In this document: in pieces, positions 17,739 to 29,286 of the stretch
Layout: each line of letters opens with the position of its first letter
Numbering within the stretch: position 1 is the first letter of the stretch
Assembly (NCBI GenBank): GCA_013420905.1
Contig: JAAXNY010000004.1
Span: forward strand, 1,984,001-2,048,000
DNA: 64,000 nt
Source of the DNA: Collybia mongolica
Taxonomy: Eukaryota > Basidiomycota > Agaricomycetes > Agaricales > Clitocybaceae
Direction of reading: 5' to 3'
The notes under the pieces: generated by a model
Database searches by the model: none
What the model was told of the DNA's origin: nothing
What the model saw: the letters and a program-made list of their open reading frames with translations, nothing else
Translations under genes and position numbers: made by a program

Positions 17739-19970
17739 ACTTGAGGTAGAGGGCCATTACTGGCAGATATGAGTCCTTATGTTTTTTTTTTGATTAACTT
17801 TTTTTTATATTTCTAGAACTAGGTTGTTGCAATAGAACTAGCTATCCAGAATCTCTTCAACTTTATATTACTTTTTGTTGTTGATAAGTTTGGTTGTGGA
17901 ACACTTGTCAGGCATTGTCCTAGAATTAGATTGTAGGGTACAGGGAGTAGCTTGACATCATGGAAGGCCTGATGGATACACAACATGAAGATGTAATATG
18001 ACCACACATTTGAGCTTGCCAAATATTTGTTGCACTTCTGTAAGGGGTTGTGTTGCCAAGAGGCTCAGGCAGGGAGTAGTATACACAGTATGAACAACCA
18101 TACAGGGAAGGGATGAGCATAGAGCACTAGGGGCTTGATCATGAGCAGAGAACCCAATCCAAGTCTATTGCAAAGGTGCCCTTCCATGGAGAGGAAGGGG
18201 CACCTTATATACAGTATGTTGTGGCTATGCCTCAAATAACAATGGAATCTGATATCAGTAACTCTACTGATGCAATGATCCATCTGTAATATGTCAGTCC
18301 AGAGTAAACTACTATCTATCAAGGGGTTAAGGCAATGCATGTCATAATGATAGATGTAACAGCAAGGCTATGCAAGCTGTGCAATGGTGATCCTGATGGC
18401 TAGATGTAGACAAACAAATGATCCCCTTACAACTTCATCCATATCCATGGTGTATGATATTAGCAACTGCATTTGAATTGCCAATAGAAGTTGGTGTTTA
18501 TAGATCCTATACAAATATCCAACAACAAAAGGTAACCATATGTATCTAGGCACTTCCCTTAAAAACAAGTCAGCTGGTTACGAGTTCTTTATCAACCCAG
18601 TTTTCGGGCAAAAAGGTGATTCATTCATTCATTGATTCATATTTCAACACCACGGGAAAATATTTCCATAATGGGATTTTTCTTCTCTTGTGGCTTTTTA
18701 CAGCATTTCTCCACAAATACAAAGTATTGTGACATAATTTGCATGTATTTGGGATGCTTACATAATGCTTTGCATGATGCCATCAAAATTATGCATATCT
18801 AATATTTCAAAGCGTCGCATTTCAAAATTTATTTTGTGATTTTCTCCATAACCAGTAAAGCTATTAACTTTGTTTTTATATGTTTGGAATGTACAAACAT
18901 GGCTCTACAATTTCCTTGTTGAGCACATTTTTCCCACGGTCTATTTTGAGCGAGATATTAGAAATGTCCAGATTCAGCTAGTTTTGAAGGTCTGTGTATT
19001 ATACCAAAGATGAACAAACATCTTATAACAACAATGACCCTTACCAAACATGACCCTTGTGGGAAATTATCCTAAACATTGGAAAAATCAACAACTACTA
19101 CTATATTTACCTGAAATACAAAGAGGATTGATTTCTCTATTTATTGACATATGTCACATGATCTATTCCATCACATAAGCATACCAAATACATGACAACA
19201 ATCTGAATGCTCATTCAGTGTCCATGATCCTGGAAAAAAGTTAGTTCTGATGGTTTTTGTGTTTTCTCCATAACCAGGCAAGCTATGGCATTGGGTTTTG
19301 TGCACAGGTATTGCTTGTTTACTTGGTAACATTTTCCCATGGTCACATGACCTCTATAAACTATCACCTACATTGTTTTTAGTCAGTTACAACTTCCTGA
19401 ATGTGGAATGGACTTATTTCCCCTACAAAAAATAGAAAAAATAGATAAAGAACAAGTACCTGCCACACAGTGTGTTGGCCCACTCCACCCAAGTAAAGTA
19501 GGGACTCAGACTCTCAGAGATGGACTGTGTGAAAAAAAAAAAAGACTTGAAAATGTAGATCCATATTTGTATATTCCAAATACACAACCAACTCAGTAGC
19601 TTCTCAGGGATTTTACACTGAGCTATATGAGCCACACAGACCACACAGACAAATGCAGATATCTGCAGACTGAGCTCAGACCCTGTTTGGCAGGGAGCCT
19701 TGCTTAATTGACAGTCTGCATCTGAGCCAAGTCAAAGCTAAGTCCATAAATCCACACTGTTACTTGGATGCTCAGACCCAGCTTGGAACAACTCCTCATG
19801 GAGTCCATGCAGACAGTCCAGATTGCTTACTTAATGTACAAAAATGCAATACTTTGGAGAGTCAAACACAAGGCCTCAAGGTTACATGTCATGTGCATAA
19901 AGCATGCAGATTAACCATTTAGCAATATGAGCTTGTCAGTCCAAGCTGCTTGTTATTATAATGATCACTG
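17739..19970 (+). repeat. Composite repeat R1/R3, copy B, interrupted by R4
   Basis: It starts ACTTGAGGTAGAGGG, is interrupted at 18579-19494 by R4, and resumes AAAGTAGGGACTCAG. The two halves match copy A (5476-7123) and inverted copy C (23685-25231). A 67-residue antisense ORF (17819-18022, minus) recurs with few changes in copy C (24948-25157). It has no recognisable domain and may be a transposase remnant or chance. Confidence 0.75.
18579..19494 (+). mobile_element. R4 element, copy B (916 bp)
   Basis: It runs from TACGAGTTCTTTATCAACC to CCACTCCACCCAAGT. The flanks read AGCTGGT and AAAGTAGGG, which are contiguous in copies A and C of R1/R3, so both ends are exact to within one T. No target duplication beyond that T is visible. 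There is no coding capacity. GATAAAGAAC near 19443 is the inverse of the start (GTTCTTTATC), but this internal match is lost in copy D. Confidence 0.8.
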
Positions 19971-20760
19971 TGTCCCCATTGGGTCATGAAATTCAGCCAT
20001 TTAAGGGGTATGAATTGTGGCTGCAATTCCACCCCACATATTTCAGCCATGCAATAGATGAAAAAAGGTATTAAATTTTCCCTCCATTGAATGGATGAAA
20101 TTTCATCCTATAAAGGAGTGAAGTTGGTGGCCTGATTTTCATCCCCCATAATTCAGCCATTTATTAGATAAAAATATGTATTAAAAATCCCTTCAATCAA
20201 CTACAATTATTTGGATGAAATTTCATCTTATAGAAGAGTGAATTTAGTGGGGTTGTTCATTCAGATTGGACATTTATCTTCAACACTGGGGGGGAGTAAT
20301 GGGTTTCCAGGGTGACCTGAAAATACCAGGGGGGGAGTGGAATGGGGTACCAACGTGAAGGGAGGGGACCATGCCCTGACAAGTGAAGGCAAACCTTTAA
20401 GGCATTGGAAGGTTCAGACATGGTACAGTACAATACCATTGGACTGCAGGTATCCTCAGTCTAGACCTGTAATATGACCTAGAGAGCAACTTAGTGTACA
20501 GCTCCACCCTGATGGCCCACTACAGATTACTTAGTGGTAATAGGTATTTCTGCCCACATGTAGCTGGGTCAAACCCACATGTGCTTAATATTATTATATG
20601 ACTCAAAAAAAAAAAAAAAGAGTGAATTTAGTGGCTGATTTTCATCCAAGATATGTTAGCCATCCATTAGATAAAAAAAAATATTAAATTTTCCCCCAGT
20701 TAACTGAATGAAATTTCATCCTATAGAAGAGTGATTTTAGTAGTTTATTTTCATTATGAG
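19971..20760. repeat. Palindromic GGATGAAATTTCATCC repeat cluster
   Basis: A perfect 16-bp palindrome lies at 20093-20108, with close variants at about 20214 and 20707. Between them are repeated phrases (TCAGCCAT, AGATAAAAA, TATTAAA, CTATAGAAGAGTGA) spaced about 110-120 bp apart, so a short unit is degenerately tandem. A 15-base A run ends near 20620. No gene was seen. Confidence 0.6.
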
Positions 20761-22233
20761 TCCTTATGTTTACATAAGTAACTCGTTCATCATCCTGGGT
20801 TTGCGGGGAAAATTCAGCATACCCAACAAGATCCAGTGTTGTTTTTCCCATGGTTAGTAATTTTGAAGTGTTCCGAGAATTCATTAGAACATGATCAGTA
20901 AATATTTTGAAGTACATCAGTAACACTTTGTAGTCATGGAAATATTTTTCTAACTGTGGGAATCAATATTAGCCGACACACGGATTTCGAGCAAAAAAGG
21001 CAACTGCTAACATAAGCTGCATTCAATATTATAATTTCGAGTTAATTGGTCTTATGTTGGGATATCTCAAGAATTAATTAATAACTATCCACTGCATAAT
21101 CATGCTTACATTTGTCAACTACGCTGTTAGAGCTCAGCGTAGAGCTCTAACAGCGTAGTTGACAAACATAAGCACGATTACAAGAGGCTTCTTCCGCTTT
21201 GGGCCAAACTTTTCCCACACTACAAAACATTGAATATCTCAACAATGACAAGACCTATGGATGCAATTTAAATTGCTATCACTAGATATGGTGAAGGGCT
21301 ACCCAATTGGTATATTTGTATGTATTTGTATTTGTTTGTTCACCTTCAAACATCATGATCAAAAGCAGCTCTCTCACTACAAGCATGTTGCAAATGAATA
21401 TCAAGTTTGTATATGACTTTGCCACAGCTAGCCAAACAAACAATACCATCAAAGTTCCCACAATATAAATCATTGCATATCTCAACAACAACAAGGCCTA
21501 TGGATATAATTTAAATTGCTAGTGTTAGATATGGTGAAGTAGTACCTCATGTATATGTTTGTAAGTGTTTGTATTTATTTTTATTTTTATAAACCTCATC
21601 AACAACAATTTTCTTGCTACATATTACAAATGAATACTGTCTGTATATCACTTCATCACATCTGGCCAAACAAACAATAATATTAAAGAAATTCCCACAA
21701 TATAGATGATACTTATCTCAGCAAATACAAGGCTAACAGACACAATTGAAATTGCTACTACTCCTAGACCTATGGAGGGGGTACACCAGGAAATGTATAT
21801 TTATATTTGTTTGCCTTTCCAAATTTGATTATAATCTCCTATTATATCTATTTTAATATCACATTTATATATTACTTGGCCATAAGCATAGCCAAACAAG
21901 TCAATGTGGATGCTCCTGGAATCTATAATGCTCAATATCTTGACAATGGCTAGCTATATGAGTATGATTAAATATAGTATGTGATAATACAACAAAAAAC
22001 ACTTAACAGGCATATGTACATTTGTTTGAACTTTGTCTTTGATGATGATATTTCTATTTTTAGCATATCTGATAAGTTTTTGATTAACCCAGGATGCAAG
22101 GCTAGAAATAAAATGTTAAATGTTGAATGGTTGGTATACATTTCAATACTATGGGAACTTGTTTCTATTATTACGAGTTCTTTATCAACCTAGGTTTTGG
22201 GCAAAAAATTGATTGATTGATTGATTGATTGTT
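20761..22233. repeat. Diverged repeats of about 240 bp, hairpin and GATT microsatellite
   Basis: Phrases such as CCCACA(C/A)TA, ATATCTCAACAA, AAGGCCTATGG and AATTTAAATTGCTA recur at about 21210, 21455, 21694 and 21920, giving a period near 240 bp. A partial R4-like start (TACGAGTTCTTTATC) occurs at 22172, followed by a GATT run near 22210. No gene was seen. Confidence 0.55.
21112..21165. repeat. Perfect 24-bp inverted repeat with 6-bp loop
   Basis: TTGTCAACTACGCTG... at 21112-21135 is exactly complementary to 21142-21165, with spacer AGCGTA. With about three mismatches the arms extend to roughly 40 bp. The arms keep CpG in an otherwise CpG-poor area. Confidence 0.9.
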
Positions 22234-23102
22234 TACAAGTTCTTTATCAACCCAGTTTTCAGGCAAAAAGTTGATTCATTCATTCATTCATTGATTCATA
22301 TTTCAACACCACAGGAAAATATTGCCATAATGGGATTTTTCTTCTCTTATAGCTTTTTACAGCATTTCTCCACAAATACAAAGTGTTGTGACATAATTTG
22401 CATGTATTTGGGATGCTTACATAATGCTTTTGATGATGCCATCAAAATTATGCATATCTAATATTTCAGAGTGTTGTGTTTCAAAATTTATTTTGTGTTT
22501 TTCTCCATAACCAGTAAAGCTATTAACTTTGTTTTTATATGTTTGGAATGTACAAACATGGCTCTACAATTTCCTTGTTGAGCATATTTTTCCCACAGTC
22601 CATTTTGAGCGAAATTTTAGAAATGTCCAGATTCAGCTAGTTTTGAAGGTCTGTGTGTTATGTCAGGGGTGAACAAACATCTTATAACAACAATGACCCT
22701 TACCAAACATGACCCTTGTGGGAAATTACACTAAACATTGGAATAATCAACAACTACTACTATATTTACCTGAAATACAAATTAGATTGATTTCTCTATT
22801 TATTGGCACATGTCACATGATCTATTCCACCATATAAGTATACCAAATACATGACAACAATCTGAATGCTTATTAGTGTCCATGATCCTGAGAAAAGTTA
22901 GTTCTGATGGTTTTTGTGTTTTCTCCATAACCAGGCAAGCTATGGCATTGGGTTTTGTGCACAGGTATTGCTTGTTTACTTGGTAACATTTTCCCATGGT
23001 CACATGACCTCTATAAACTATCATCTACATTGTTTCTACTCATTTACAACTTCCTGAATGTGGAATGGAGCCACACAGTGTGTTGGCCCACTCCACCCAA
23101 GT
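22234..23102 (+). mobile_element. R4 element, copy D (CpG-depleted)
   Basis: It runs from TACAAGTTCTTTATCAACC to CCACTCCACCCAAGT and is colinear with copy B except for a deletion near 23070. I find one CpG in the whole copy. At six or more sites where copy B has CG this copy has TG or CA. Confidence 0.75.
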
Positions 23103-23684
23103 AGGCATTTGGATCAATATTACTTCCTTAGTGATTTAACTATTTGGTATATTCTTTGTTTATTAATTGTCTTAAAATTTAAACAATTAGTTTAAGTTTC
23201 ACAATTGGGTAGTCCAATCTATAAATAGGTACATTGGATAAATACTGTGGGTGTACCAGAAGTCTATATCAGCCTACTAGAGCTGTGCAAATAGTACAGG
23301 GGTAAAGTATTAGTAAGAAGTAAACTAATATTTGTAAAAGGAATAAGAACATATCACAAGGTAGATAGAATTACACCAAGGTAGTCTCAAGGTATACAGC
23401 AGCATATAGGTGCATATACAATAGAACAAGGTATATCTGAGCAACTAGATGTGAGGCACATATGCACTCACCTTACACACATCTGGTTTGGGCACAGGGG
23501 TGATTGGCACTACTTGGTCTAGACAGCACATCCAGGGGTGCACACCCAGCCACCAGGTGATGGTTCTACCATATGGAATACACCACTGCACCATCCATGT
23601 CCACCATGCTAGCTGCTCACTAGCAGATGTGGTCAGGCAGTCACTGGTAATATGACAGGTGCCTCTGTAGTTCTTGCTGCAGCT
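23103..23684. other. Unassigned AT-rich stretch
   Basis: No gene or known repeat was recognised. There is a TATAAATAGG box-like motif near 23220 and a second half richer in CACC/GGTG. It could be part of a decayed LTR or of R3, but nothing proves it. Confidence 0.4.
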
Positions 23685-25231
23685 CTTATTGTTGTGATTT
23701 TGCAGTTGTTATTTTCACTGAGAGGGGTGGGTATGAGAGAGGGTGGTGGTATCCATGGCAGTGGGACCTGGCATTGTACTTGGCAGTATTGTGCACAATC
23801 ATATGGCAGGGAGGTGAGGGGTGGGGCAGCTGGGAATGCAGTGGTGGAGGTTGACAACAAGGCTGACAGGTGATGTAGTACCTATCAACAATATTCAGCC
23901 ATTGCCAGTAATGGCCAAGAGTAGGCAGCAGGGGTCATTATAAAAACAAGCACCTTGGACTTACCAAATGGTTGATCTGCATGCTTTATGCACATGACAT
24001 GTAACCTTGAGGTCTTGTATTTGACTCTCCAAAATATTGCATTTTTGTGCATCAAATAAGCAATGGTAACTATGATTAAGTAAGCAATCTGGACAGTCTG
24101 CATGGACTTCATGAGGAGTTGTTCCAAACTGGGTCTGAGCATCCAAGTAACAGTGTGGATTTATGGACTTAGCTTTGACTTGGCTCAGATGCAGACTGCC
24201 AATTAAGCAGGGCTCCCTGCCAAACAGGGTCTGAGCTCAGACTGTAGACACCTGCATTTGTCTGTGTGGTCTGTGTGGCCCATATAGCTCAGCATAAAGT
24301 CCCCAGAGAAGCTACTGAGTTGGTTGTGTATTTGGAATATACAAATATGGATCTACATTTCCAAGTTTGTTAATTCTTTCACATAGTCCATCTCTGAGAG
24401 TCTGAGTCCCCACTTTACCAGCTGACTTGTTTTTAGGGAAAATGCCTAGATATATATTGTTACCTTTTATTGGTGGATATTTGTATAGGATCTATAAACA
24501 CCAACTTCTATTGGCATAACCATGGATATGGGTGAAGTTGTAAGGGGATCACTTGTTTGTCCACATCTAGCCATCAGAATCACTATTGCACAGCTTGCAT
24601 AGCCTCACTGTTATATCTATTATTCTGACACACACTGCTTTAACCCCTTGACAGATAGTAGTTTACTCTGGACTAACATATCACAGATGTATTGTTACAT
24701 CAGTAGAGTTACTGATATCAGATTCTGTTGTTATTTGAGACATAGGTACAATGTACTGTATATAAGGTGCCCCTTCCTCTTCATGGAAGGGCACCTTTGC
24801 AATAGACTTGGGCTGTGTTCTCTACTCATAGTCAAGCCTCTAGTGCTCTATGCTCATCCATTCCCTGCATGGTTATTCATACTGTGTATACTGCTCCCTG
24901 TCTGAGCCTCTTGGCAACATGACCCCTTACAGAAGTGCAACAAGTATTTGGCAAGCTCAAATGTGTGGTCATATTACATCTTCATGTTGTGTATCCATCA
25001 GGCCTTCCATGATGTCAAGCTACTCCCTGTACCCTACAATCTAATTCTAGGACAATGCCTGACAAGTGTTCCAGAACCAAACTTATCAACAAAAAAAAGT
25101 AATATAAAGTTGAAGAGATTCTGGATAGCTAGTTCTATTGCAACAACCTGGTTCTAGAAATATAAAGAAAAGTTAATCAAAAAAAAAACATAAGGACTCG
25201 TATCTGCCAGTAATGGCCCTCTACCTCAAGT
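23685..25231 (-). repeat. Composite repeat R1/R3, copy C (inverted, uninterrupted)
   Basis: It is the reverse complement of copies A and B, continuous across the R4 insertion point (CTTTACCAGCTGAC) and across the point of the 425-bp insertion in copy A. Its outer end ACTTGAGG (minus strand, 25231) abuts LINE-B inside the endonuclease reading frame. Confidence 0.75.
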
Positions 25232-25993
25232 ATGTTCATGTTGTATGGGAAGGGTAGTGGTTAGGGGTTTGTAGTCTGAAGCTCCAGCTTCACCTACCAC
25301 AACTTCAACATTGTATGATCTGCCACTCTCAAGGAACACCAGGTCTATGATGGACTCCTGGAGATTGTTGTTGCATGGTATGTGCATGGTCATCCTGATG
25401 GGTGACCCAACTCTCTCCAAGCCAATGTCCTGAGTGACTTCCAGCAGAAAAGTCACCCTTGGATTTTGATCTATCACCTTGGGGTCCCAAAGCAGGGACA
25501 GGCAGTTGAAATCTCCACCCATGTAACCCACACCTCAAAACCTTTCATAATTGTCAGAGATGTATCTGATAGCTTCGCCATCAGCCCCAGAGTAAACATT
25601 AATGGCTGTCTTAACCCCATCTGGGCCTTTTACAGAGATAGCGATGATGTCCTTGTGAGAGACAATGTAAGATCTCAGCACCAGTTTAATTACTCTGTTA
25701 TGCACATATGTGAGGATGTGTGGCCAGTCATCTTTACTGATGCCCAGGGGTGAGAAGCACAACCACTCTGGATGGGTTGGCCCCCCTGTAACCAGGTTGC
25801 TGTCCTTTTCTGTGAGCAATGCAGTATGTCTTACAATTCTCCAGGGTGGTTCCTGGATGAGTAATATATCCCACTTATTCTTTTCAGATTTAAGGAGGGT
25901 TTTGAGCCAGTTTGTATTTCGGGCTACATTTTGGCAGTAAATATGCAATTTCAAAAGTCTATTCATTAATAAGCATTTTGGAAAGTGAGGCAA
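25232..25993 (-). pseudogene. LINE-B ORF2 endonuclease fragment
   Basis: The fragment aligns with the LINE-A ORF2 start: IYCQNVARN, WDILLIQEPPW, GYMGGDFNC, GLERVGSP. The frame is continuous from 25993 to 25232 except for TGA at 25537-25535, where LINE-A has Arg, matching CGA to TGA decay at a CpG. It overlaps the end of ORF1 by 28 nt (25966-25993), the normal ORF1/ORF2 arrangement in this family. It lacks everything after the endonuclease. Confidence 0.85.
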
Positions 25994-26441
25994 TAATGCT
26001 CTCCAGACCCACAGCAGGCTCCTGGGGTAGCGTTAGTGAGCTTGGTGAGAGGGGTGATAAAAGGGTCACCAACCTTTACAGATTTGTATTGTGCCAAGGT
26101 CCACTCAGCATCAAATCTGTGCTTCCAGAAGGGGCAATCATGGGAATCCAACCTATGGCTGGCTCCTGCGCAATTCACACACCTATCTGGGTGGGGGCAG
26201 GGCTGATCACTTGGGGTGGCAGTGATGGGTGGAGTGGCCTTTGGCTGTGCTTTGCAGCACGGGGCTAAGACCTGGTGGAAATTGATCATGTGTGGCCCAC
26301 TGCACTTGGGGCATAGTGATGCTCTTGATGGGCATGCAGCCACTGTGGACCTGTGACTATAATGCCAGCACTGGGTGCAGAGAGGAACTTCTATATGTGG
26401 GAGTGTTTTCTCGAATTTCAGCCTGCAGGTGCCATACTGAA

Positions 26442-27136
26442 ACTTGGGTGGAGTGGGCCAACACACTGTGTGGCAGGTACTCGTTCTTTATTTCTTTTCT
26501 TAGGAGAAATAAGTCCATTCCACATTCAGGAAGTTGTAAATGACTAGAAACAATGTAGATGATAGTTTATAGAGGTCATGTGACCATGTGAAAATGTTAC
26601 CAAGCAAACAAGCAATGCCTGTGCACAAAAACCATCAGAACTTACTTTTCCCAGGATCATGGACACTAAATGAGCATTCAGATTGTTGTCATGTATTTGG
26701 TATGCTAATGTGATGGAATAGATCATGTGACATATGTCAATAAATAGAGAATTCAATCCTCTTTGTATTTCAGGTAAATATAGTAGTAGTTGTTGATTTT
26801 TCCAATGTTTAGGATAATTTCCCACAAGGGTCATGTTTGGTAAGGGTCATTGTTGTTATAAGATGTTTGTTCATCTTTGGTATAATACACAGACCTTCAA
26901 AACTAGCTGAATCTGGACATTTCTAATATTTTGCTCAAAATAGACCGTGGGAAAAATGTGCTCAACAAGGAAATTGTAGAGCCATGTTTGTACATTCCAA
27001 ACATATAAAAACAAAGTTAATAGCTTTACTGGTTATGGAGAAAATCACAAAATAAATTTTGAAACGCGATGCTTTGAAATATTAGATATGCATAATTACC
27101 TTTCTGCCCGAAAACTGGGTTGATAAAGAACTCGTA
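26442..27136 (-). mobile_element. R4 element, copy E, inserted in LINE-B ORF1
   Basis: The ends are those of copies B and D (TACGAG..., ...CACCCAAGT) on the minus strand. The copy is 695 bp because about 200 bp near its start is deleted. It keeps CpG (for example GAAACGCGATGC), so it is younger than copy D. The flanking LINE sequence is exactly contiguous, or shares a single T. Confidence 0.8.
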
Positions 27137-28303
27137 ATGACATTCTGTCAAGTGTTTTGAGATTCGCACCTCTGTGTGAATCATAAATTTTGAAGAAGAG
27201 GAAGGCAGAATCCAACTTCTTCTTGGATTTTACCACCCTCAGAGCCAAGGAGTGATAGAAGCATAATGCCTGTCTCTGTTCAGTGTTACACCAATCAACC
27301 AGGATGTGAAGTGCCTCCTGGCCAGTGACAGGGATGAGTTTGCCTTTGTTGTCAAACTTTGGTTCAAGGCCATAGAATGGAAAGTCAGCTACCACCAGGG
27401 ATGATCTGGATGTGCCAGCCTTGACCATGATGACAGGGACTTTGGTACCTTGCTTAACTGCATGTTCAGTAAACCAATCGTGGATAAGCATGATGTTGGT
27501 CTCCTTGGGGAGATTGTCACATATGAGGGTAATACCCCCGAGTGATTGGTCTTCCATCAGAATCTTGAGTTTTGACTTGCCCTTCAGCAAGGTCTCATTG
27601 AGCACATAGGTACATGGATCATTGCTCCATGCAACTAGCGGCAAAGAGTAGACTGTCAACACCTTGCGAGACAAACCATACATGGTAGACTTCCACTTAG
27701 GGGGGGCAGTAGTCTGCTTGGTGGGCTCAAGGGCCTTGTTGGCCCCTAGAATGTGTGTGGGGGGGTGATGTGGAAAGGCCTGGGCCAAACGCACAAGACC
27801 TGCCTTGTATTCAATGCATGCCTTTTTTGACCCTGAGGGGCCCAGCACAGGTGGGGCAGTGGCCACAATCTGTGAGTACAATTGCACTCCAGAGCTAGAA
27901 GGGGGGGCATACCCCAACTGCTGAAAGGGGTTGTTATCTGGGTTTTGCCAAGAGGGTTACGAGAACTGGGCTGTGCGCTTGACACTAGCTGGATCTGTGT
28001 TCTAGTATGCAAAGGATCTCCCTGGGTGGGAGAGTTGTCCCGGAGGGTTGCAGGGGGGAGGGGTGCCTGGATGGTGAGCCTTGAGTTCCTCAACTAGTGC
28101 AGTGTGAATGGAGCTCGCAATACTGTCAATGAAAGCCCATGTGGTGGATTGAGGGTCCTGTCCATGTAGGGCATTGTGAATGAAACTCTGCTCAGCCAGG
28201 GTATGAACAAGGTGACCCATTGCCTCAACAAGGGCATCTGAGTCAAGGCCTTTTTCACTGATCTCTCGACAGGTTTGATTTGGACAAAGCCCTAACACAA
28301 GTG

Positions 28304-29286
28304 TTAAGACTTTTAGGTATATTTTTATAATATCTTTCAATCCAATAGACTGAGTACCAAGTGTACATTCAATTATTAATGATCCCAAGCGGATCTATAA
28401 GTCCAAGTGACTTTTTAAAACAACAGTGCCAAGTGCACTAAAGGCCAAGTGCCTAGTAATTCCAACAGACAATATGAGTACTAAGTTCCAAATGAACTGA
28501 ACTCTTCAATTCTGTGACCTCTTTAGCCAAATGCTTTGAGACAATTCTAATCAAGACAATTGAAGCAATCTGATCCTTAATTCATGTGCACAATAGTGTT
28601 TCAACAAATATGATTTGTATATCCTATAGTAGTGCAAAGTGGGGGCAAGATTCCTTGCCTTTGTGCTACTTATCTACAGTCTATTTATAGTGTACAAACT
28701 AAATATTATAAGGAATTGTAATTTTATATGGAACAATGCCTTCCTGCGCCATGGGTCTTGTATTTAATGCTGACTTGTCCTCTACAACTTGGCGCGCATG
28801 CCATACATGCCAATTATGTCATTACTTATTACTTGGCCAATATTGAAAGAGCTGGCTAAACTCTTATCAATGCTCAACAGCATGCTTGGTTATTTAGAAC
28901 AGCGTGGCACTGTCATTTACTTCTCCTGATCATCCCAGTTGTTATTCACGGTGTCCCGTCTCTTCTGGTAGTTAACACCAAGTGCCCCTGACTAGGATCG
29001 GGTTGTGCAAGTCCCGAATTTACAATTACTTCCCCTATTAATGATGATCCCCAGACTAATGATATCATACTACAACAGTTACTTATGAATTAAGATACCG
29101 AGGTTGTAACTGGGCATGGTGAATAGGACTAATAATAGGCCATACTCATAGTCCTCTGTACTGATAGTGTATTATCCATTAGACTAGTTCACTCTGATTA
29201 GCCGTCTCGGAGCTCGACTCTAATCCTTCATTACCGTTTACTTGGTTATTAGAAATGATACTAATAGCCTTACTTGTTGACTTTAT
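28304..29286. mobile_element. 983-bp insertion in LINE-B ORF1, putative AAGTG duplication
   Basis: AAGTG occurs at 28299-28303 and at 29287-29291, bracketing a CpG-bearing, non-coding block inside the CpG-poor LINE. A TATTTATAG motif near 28682 could be promoter-like. A solo LTR of another element is possible, but its ends are not TG...CA at these boundaries. Confidence 0.5.

Noticed and set aside
17819..18022. 67-codon ORF conserved between R1/R3 copies B and C
   Set aside because: Conservation equals that of the surrounding repeat, copy A has it deleted, and no domain is visible; kept only as a note in the repeat entry.
18579..19459. R4 as a classical TIR transposon (GTTCTTTATC ... GATAAAGAAC)
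   Set aside because: The apparent inverted repeat is internal, imperfect and absent from copy D, while shared ends extend further to CACCCAAGT; no 2-10 bp duplication was found.
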